DNA of 64,000 nt, from contig CM077588.1 in assembly GCA_039657365.1 (NCBI GenBank), positions 25,612,501-25,676,500 of the forward strand, given 5' to 3'. The stretch is from Stephania yunnanensis (Eukaryota > Streptophyta > Magnoliopsida > Ranunculales > Menispermaceae). The notes under the pieces were generated by a model that did no database searches, was not told the DNA's origin, and saw only the letters and a list, made by a program, of their open reading frames with translations. A program made the position numbers and the translations under genes. Positions 58,778 to 64,000 of the stretch are shown here, in pieces. Each line of letters begins with the position of its first letter. Positions within the stretch are counted from its first letter, which is position 1.

Positions 58778-58986
58778 TTTACATCTGGGGCGCAATCTGT
58801 AATTTACACCGCAAAGAGGAACCCTTCGTGGTCTTATTCGCCAACCGAGTCGTGCCCTAGCCGCTCGATCGTTGTCGCTTAAACAATCTTCCTTTCGTGC
58901 TCCACCGATTCTCTCTGTATTTTCATCATCTACTTCGAATCGACCCTCTCTTCCTTTCTCCACTATCAATCTCTCTCGATAGCATC
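58778..58986 (+). promoter_or_regulatory. 5' leader/proximal promoter of the Clf1 homologue
   Basis: The only non-transposon DNA upstream of the gene in the window. It ends in a CT-rich leader (TCTCTTCCTTTCTCC) typical of plant 5' UTRs. No TATA box is obvious here. The nearest TATA-like motif (CCTATATAAAGGG, about 58613) lies in the adjacent LTR, about 370 bp before the ATG. An in-frame upstream ATG at 58897 is in poor context and is probably leader. Confidence 0.55.
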
Positions 58987-61900
58987 ATGACGACAAGAGA
59001 TTCAGACCCAACCCTAGGGTACTTGACTCGCAAAGACACGGAGGTGAAGCTTCCTCGGCCCACACGAGTGAAGAACAAGACTCCCGCACCAATTCAGATA
59101 ACAGCGGAGCAGATTCTTCGTGAAGCACGGGAGCGTCAAGAGGCGGAGATTCGACCTCCGAAGCAGAAGATCACAGATCACACAGAGCTAGCCGATTATC
59201 GGCTTCGCAAGCGCAAGGAATTCGAAGACTTGATCCGCCGAGTGAGATGGAACAGCAATGTATGGATCAAGTATGCCAAGTGGGAAGAGTCGCAGAAGGA
59301 CTTCGCCAGAGCTCGATCAGTTTGGGAGCGAGCATTGGAGGTCGATTACAGGAATCCAACTCTGTGGTTGAAGTACGCGGAGGTGGAGATGAAGAATGGA
59401 TTCGTCAACCATGCCAGAAACGTTTGGGACCGCGCGGTGATGTTGCTTCCGCGTGTAGATCAACTTTGGTACAAGTATATTCATATGGAAGAGATGTTGG
59501 GGGAATACAGCAATGCGAGGCAGATATTCGAAAGATGGATGAAATGGCAGCCGGACAAGCAGGGTTATATGTCTTATATAAAGTTTGAGCTGAGATACCA
59601 TGAGATTGGTAGAGCTAGAGAGATTTACGAGAGGTTTGTGGCGTGTCACCCGACAGTGCAGGCGTGGATTAAGTTTGCGAAATTTGAAATGAAGAATGGA
59701 GAGGTTGCTAGGGCTAGGAACTGCTATGAGAGAGCAGTAGAAAAGTTAGCTGATGATGAAGATGCAGAACACTTGTTTGTAGCTTTCGCTGAGTTTGAAG
59801 AAATGTGCAAGGAGACGGAGAGAGCTCGGTGTATTTATAAGTATGCTCTCGATCACATTCCCAAGGGGCGGGCGGAAGATTTATACAAGAAATATGTTGC
59901 GTTTGAGAAGCAATATGGGGACAGGGAAGGAATAGAAGATGCGATTGTGGGGAAGAGGAGGTTTCAGTATGAGGAAGAGGTGAGGAAGAATCCTCTGAAT
60001 TATGATTCGTGGTTTGATTATATTCGATTAGAGGAAAGTGTTGGCTCCAAGGAAAGGATAAGAGAAGTTTATGAGAGAGCCATAGCTAATATTCCACCGG
60101 CTGAGGAGAAACGTTATTGGCAGAGATACATTTACTTGTGGTAAGTACATTGATTTGTTAAATGCAATTATTTTTCCGCAGCTTGACTAGTTTGTAGAAC
60201 CAAAAAAAAAGGCTCGACTGACTATTATTTACATACCATAACTTTGTCAAATTCAACTGCTAAATTCCTGACTCCACTTGTTGATTAATTGTTCAGGATT
60301 AACTACGCTCTATATGAAGAGCTTGATGCCGAAGACATGGATCGCACTAGGGAGGTCTACAGGTATTCCTGAGTTTGCAAAATTACAAAGAGACTTGCAA
60401 TATTAATTGAATTTTTAATCTGTCACATGCTATCATATTTCGCCTTTTTTTTCTTTTCTTTGCATCAAGTGGATTTATAAGTTTACTGTTCCTTTACAGT
60501 TTCATTTTTCTTTGAATGGGTAGACCATCAATATATAAGTTACTTGCTAAAAAGTGGCAATACTACTATCTTATACTAATCTTATACTAAGCTCTAGTGG
60601 AAGTTGATGATAAGGTTTCTGAAACACTCATCTTAGAGAACCTCTTGCTCTCTCTGTTTTTCTTCATGTGCTTTATATTCATAATGAGGTTATTGGATTA
60701 TTGAAATAAAGATTGCATGTTGATCTCTTAAGGATGCATTGACAAACAGTAAAATAATCTTAATAATGGTCGAGAAGATCTTTGCCCTTTCATTCTGTCT
60801 ATTCATGGCTGAGTTTTTGTATCCTTCTGTCATTATATCAGCTCATTTATTGTTGCCAATCTTCATAAACTCTCAAATTATCACTTATGCCCATTATACG
60901 CACTCCTTCATCCGAAGTTATCTATTATTGTTGGAGATCATCTAATCTGGTGTCATTCCATGGAAAAACCATCTCGAAGAATGCCTGCTGTACTTGTTAA
61001 GATAAGCTGGATTCTATCTTATGTGAATTCATCTTTCAAGTGCTACTATCACTATGGTGGAAAATCACATTCCACAAATCTGTAACATGTGAACATTAGC
61101 AAATGGTGTGTACATTCCTTTACCTTCCTCAATTTCACTAACAGGTTGACTAGGAGGGGAGAAAAGAATACCATGACAAGTGTTTGAATGCATGACATAA
61201 AAAAATTCTGGTTTTTTTCCCCCCCTAGAAGTTGTAATCAGATGGCTGTTTGTTTTGTAATTTTAAAACCTTTTATGATGTATAAAATTTTGTTTTCCAA
61301 AACACATGTTCTCTAACTTTGTGTTTTTGATTAGTTTTTTCTTTTTTTTTTTGGGATTTTAGATAACTAACTCATCCGTACTAAATTGAGCACAATGAAA
61401 GATTTTGATCCATGTAGCCAACCCCAACTAATTTGGGATTGACACTAAGATTTTTTTTTATTTTTTTTGGTACATGACTATGTTGTTGCTGTAGATAATT
61501 AACTCAACCATTACATGTTGTTAGGGGATTACTCCCTTTCCCCTTGTATACCAAATGCGGCCTTGGCAATTTTTTTAGGTTTCGAATGACTTTGCTTTTT
61601 TTCAGTTTTTTCTTTTAAGTAGCTTGAATCAAGGTTGTACTAGTATCTTTTATGGTGTATATTCCATATTCTATAGCTTACTAACATAATGATTTAGGGT
61701 TTTGGGACGTAAATTTATTGTTTGTTTTTCTTAGTTTTTAAAATTTGATTGGACCACATAATTTTCTTACATATTTAAAGGTTTACTGTGGACAAACATC
61801 GAAATATGTGTGCATTTTTCACACATCTTGATGCACAATTTAAAGTTTCCCAACAGATGTGTAGCAAATGTATGTATCAAAAGTATGTTACCTAATTTTT

Positions 61901-62423
61901 TTTCTCTATTTAAATTCAACTCATCCCACAGGAAGCGCCTTACACTTATTTCATTTTTCAGGGAGTGCCTTAATCTTATTCCACACAAGAAGTTTTCATT
62001 TGCAAAGATTTGGTTGTTAGCAGCTCAATTTGAAATCCGTCAAAAAAACCTTTATGGTGCGCGAAGAATATTAGGCAATGCGATTGGGAGGGCCCCAAAA
62101 GATAAGGTGTGCACTTTTGGACCGTAATATATATATATATATTTTTTTACTGATTTGTATGTTAAAGATCTTTCAGCTGACATTTTATAATGGCTTCCCT
62201 ATAGATATTTAAGAAGTATATTGAAATAGAGTTGCAACTCGGCAACATCAATCGTTGCCGAACTCTCTACGAGAAGTATTTGGTGTGGGCTCCAGAGAAT
62301 TGCTATGCTTGGAGCAAGTATGCTGAATTGGAAAGATCTTTAAGTGAAACTGAGCGAGCCAGAGCTATTTTTGAGCTGGCAATAGCCCAACCTGCTTTGG
62401 ATATGCCTGAAGTGTTGTGGAAG
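58987..62423 (+). CDS. CLF1: Crooked-neck/Clf1/Syf3-like pre-mRNA splicing factor (HAT-repeat protein), 5' four exons
   Basis: Exons 58987-60140, 60297-60362, 61962-62106 and 62205-62423 join in frame to 528 codons; the rest (family length about 700 residues) lies beyond 64000. All introns are GT-AG. The N-terminus (MTTRDSDPTLGYLTRKDTEV) holds the family block VKLPRPTRVKNKTPAPIQIT. From about residue 89 tandem HAT (half-a-TPR) repeats follow, each with spaced W, Y and E, for example VWIKYAKWEESQKDFARARS. Clf1/CRNKL1 is a scaffold of the Prp19-associated (NineTeen) complex of the nuclear spliceosome. The ATG at 58987 is preferred over in-frame ATG 58897 because homologues start here. No stops or frameshifts, unlike everything else in the window. 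Oddities: a possible alternative acceptor before exon 3 and a copia LTR immediately upstream. Confidence 0.95.
60363..61961 (+). other. Intron 2 of the Clf1 homologue
   Basis: 1.6 kb, T-rich. At 61405-61490 it has TAGCCAACCCCAACTAATTT then GGGATTGA and ATGTTGTTGCTG, resembling the 3' tail of plant tRNA-derived SINEs. No other gene. Confidence 0.7.
61930..61962 (+). promoter_or_regulatory. Tandem 3' splice sites of exon 3
   Basis: Acceptors CCCACAG (AG at 61930-61931) and TTTTTCAG (AG at 61960-61961) lie exactly 30 bp apart. The sequence after each is similar: GAAGCGCCTTACACTTATT and GGAGTGCCTTAATCTTATT. Use of the upstream site would add ten in-frame residues (KRLTLISFFR). The downstream site gives the conserved RECLNLIPH. 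Confidence 0.7.
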
Positions 62424-63351
62424 GTATGTACATGGATTTCTTCCATTTGGGTTTCTTAGACGTTGTAGCGCGTTGTTGGTGTTGGTTATAATTGAAAAAT
62501 TAACCATTCAAATATTGCCAATAATATCTCTCATCTGGATTTGTTTATCCCTTTTCTACGACGTAGTTTTACTACTTGCCAAGAAATACTTATTGGCACA
62601 ATTTAGTAAATTAAATAGATCTATGTTTGCCTTTCTCTTTATTAATTAACGTTCCTAGGTTTCTTTCAATGGCTAATGGGGCCTTCTGAATGGTGAGTCT
62701 TGGGTCATTTGTTCTTTGCTTCATTGTTCGACATGTTCTAAGATGTTAAATTTTTTAAAAAATTATCTAGTGTGGAAAATAACTATTTCCATATCCCCTA
62801 TGGATGCCATAAATAATAATCTCTAAGCCATAAATGTTTTTGTTTTGTATTGTAGTTGAATGTGCATGCTATACTTGTACGTTCTTTATCATTGTTTACC
62901 AGCTAACTACGATGAAGTATGAGGGTCTTTATTTGCTTTCTTGTAATTCTTGTAATCATGCATGAATAAATTTTTATTTTGATACTCAAAATTTTTGACT
63001 AATCTAATTTCTATTTCTAACTAGTTTAAAATACAACAACATAGCCTCAATCCCCAAACTAGTTAGTTTAAATTATGGTTTAAAGTATGGTAGTAAAATT
63101 AGATGATTTATCATCATGCGTATTCACACCATCTTTCATTAAGATCTCAATGTTGGGTCAAATTAATATATAAATCGTATTTTTGAATGCAAGTTTGCCA
63201 AGTATTCATAATCATTAGAGATTAGTTATTATATATAATATCAATTCTATTTACTCGCAAGAATATTAGGACTTGCAATGAGAATTGTAAAATAAGAGTC
63301 TCGATTCATAAAGTCCATATTATTCTCAGGGTTCAGGTAAAGAACTTTGTT

Positions 63352-63396
<45 letters not shown>

Positions 63397-63410
63397 TAGC
63401 CTCAATCCCA
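63352..63410 (-). repeat. (CAA)n microsatellite joined to a SINE-like tail
   Basis: About 14 ACA units followed by ATAGCCTCAATCCCAAAT. The reverse complement reads TTTGGGATTGAGGCTAT then (TTG)n, the 3' end of Au-type plant SINEs. The body beyond 63410 is not recognisable. Confidence 0.6.
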
Positions 63411-63827
63411 AATTTCTTGACTACAATTGTAAATTACAAATCAGAAGTGGGGTTCTCACAACCATAATGATCAACTTCCAAATTACCTATTAGCTTTTTG
63501 ACGTATGGTTCATGTATGGTTTACCCCTAAGAGCATGATAGGATAAATTACCATTTAATGATCCACCTCGCTTCTTCCCTGTCAATATTCATTGATTAAG
63601 CTGGCTTTGACATCAAGACATCCTTATTTAGGTCCTAAATTTGTATTAGCCTATTAGGTTTTAAATATTGTCCATTTTGACCATTAGGATTTAGACATCA
63701 ATACGTTAGCTACTTAATCCCTGATTGCATACATAAAGTGGTTGAAAATAATGCAAAGGCTTCGCAGCCTTTGATAAATGACAATAAAATCTAGCAGTGA
63801 TTCATTTAAAGCTTTATACAAAGCAAG

Positions 63828-63895
63828 GATTGCATGGCGCCAAGGTGGTGCCAAGGCGTTTTCCTTGCCTAAGGCGAGGCGACGCCTAGGCATAA
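63828..63895. repeat. AAGGCG/CGCCTAGG short inverted motifs
   Basis: Repeated GGCGCCAAGG, GTGCCAAGGCG and CCTAAGGCGAGGCGACGCC with inverted CGCCTAGG. It is a GC-rich patch in an AT-rich intron and resembles a common dispersed plant repeat. Confidence 0.5.
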
Positions 63896-64000
63896 AAATG
63901 ATATTTATATAGAGGCCCCATAGTAAATTAGTTAATTATTCATACCTCCATGTATGTGTATTAGATTATAGTCATTAATATTGATGCTTCACCTCAAAAT

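Larger units (their letters stand above)
62424..64000 (+). other. Intron 4 of the Clf1 homologue, continuing past the window
   Basis: Begins GTATGTAC. No further exon is seen. Contains two SINE-tail-like pieces in minus orientation (63045-63065 and 63352-63410) and a low-complexity repeat near the window end. Confidence 0.75.

Noticed and set aside
58897..58986. In-frame upstream ATG giving a 30-residue N-terminal extension of the Clf1 homologue
   Set aside because: The extension is a translated CT-rich leader; homologues begin at the ATG at 58987 followed by the conserved LGYLTRKDTEV.
63352..63398. Possible CRISPR-like or regulatory array of ACA units
   Set aside because: Simple trinucleotide microsatellite at the end of a SINE-like tail in a plant intron.

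Overview
This window comes from a flowering-plant nuclear genome, most likely a dicot. It is AT-rich and densely packed with nested transposable elements of typical angiosperm superfamilies (CACTA, Ty3/gypsy, Ty1/copia, Helitron, hAT, MITEs). It ends in an intron-containing housekeeping gene whose protein closely resembles the plant Crooked-neck/Clf1 splicing factor. The species cannot be named from the sequence. No new biological system with a clear function is visible. What is unusual is the gene capture inside the transposons and how completely the nesting can be resolved from target-site duplications (TSDs).

Region 1 (1-15.3 kb): a degenerate minus-strand gypsy element (gag 11.0-12.4 kb, protease 10.6-10.9 kb, RT 0.9-1.8 kb, one 2.76-kb LTR at 12563-15324) is split by an 8.7-kb CACTA element (1827-10555, TSD TAT). 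That CACTA carries a TNP2-type transposase pseudogene cut off at its 3' side, three captured exons of a GBA2-type glucosylceramidase gene, and an inserted 827-bp Helitron.

Region 2 (15.6-51.1 kb): an inverted repeat of about 270 bp at 15.58-15.87 and 50.81-51.06 kb bounds a probable Mutator-like element holding a small GRF zinc-finger ORF. Nested in it are a copia solo LTR (16821-39566, TSD GATAA), split by two gypsy solo LTRs (18052-20824, TSD AGTTC; 20993-39544, TSD ATCTA). The second solo LTR is split by a 15.6-kb CACTA (23894-39505, TSD TAA). This larger CACTA carries captured fragments of a pyruvate,phosphate dikinase gene and an hnRNP-type RNA-binding protein gene, a hairpin with arms of about 300 bp, remnants of both CACTA genes (TNP2-like and Transposase_24-like) and a copia pol fragment. 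A separate gag-only gypsy element with 2.9-kb LTRs (41317-49441, TSD AGATG) also sits inside the bounded region, and a CACTA-type MITE interrupts its gag.

Region 3 (51.1-58.8 kb): a TIR element (51.15-52.02 kb), MITE debris, a hAT-type element (52770-55018, TSD CTTAAAAT) interrupted by a gypsy-type LTR, and a degenerate copia element with 0.48-kb LTRs (55051-58777).

Region 4 (58.8-64.0 kb): the only clearly functional gene, encoding the Clf1/Syf3/CRNKL1 homologue. Four exons are visible (528 codons) and the 3' part lies beyond the window. The copia LTR ends only 209 bp before its start codon.
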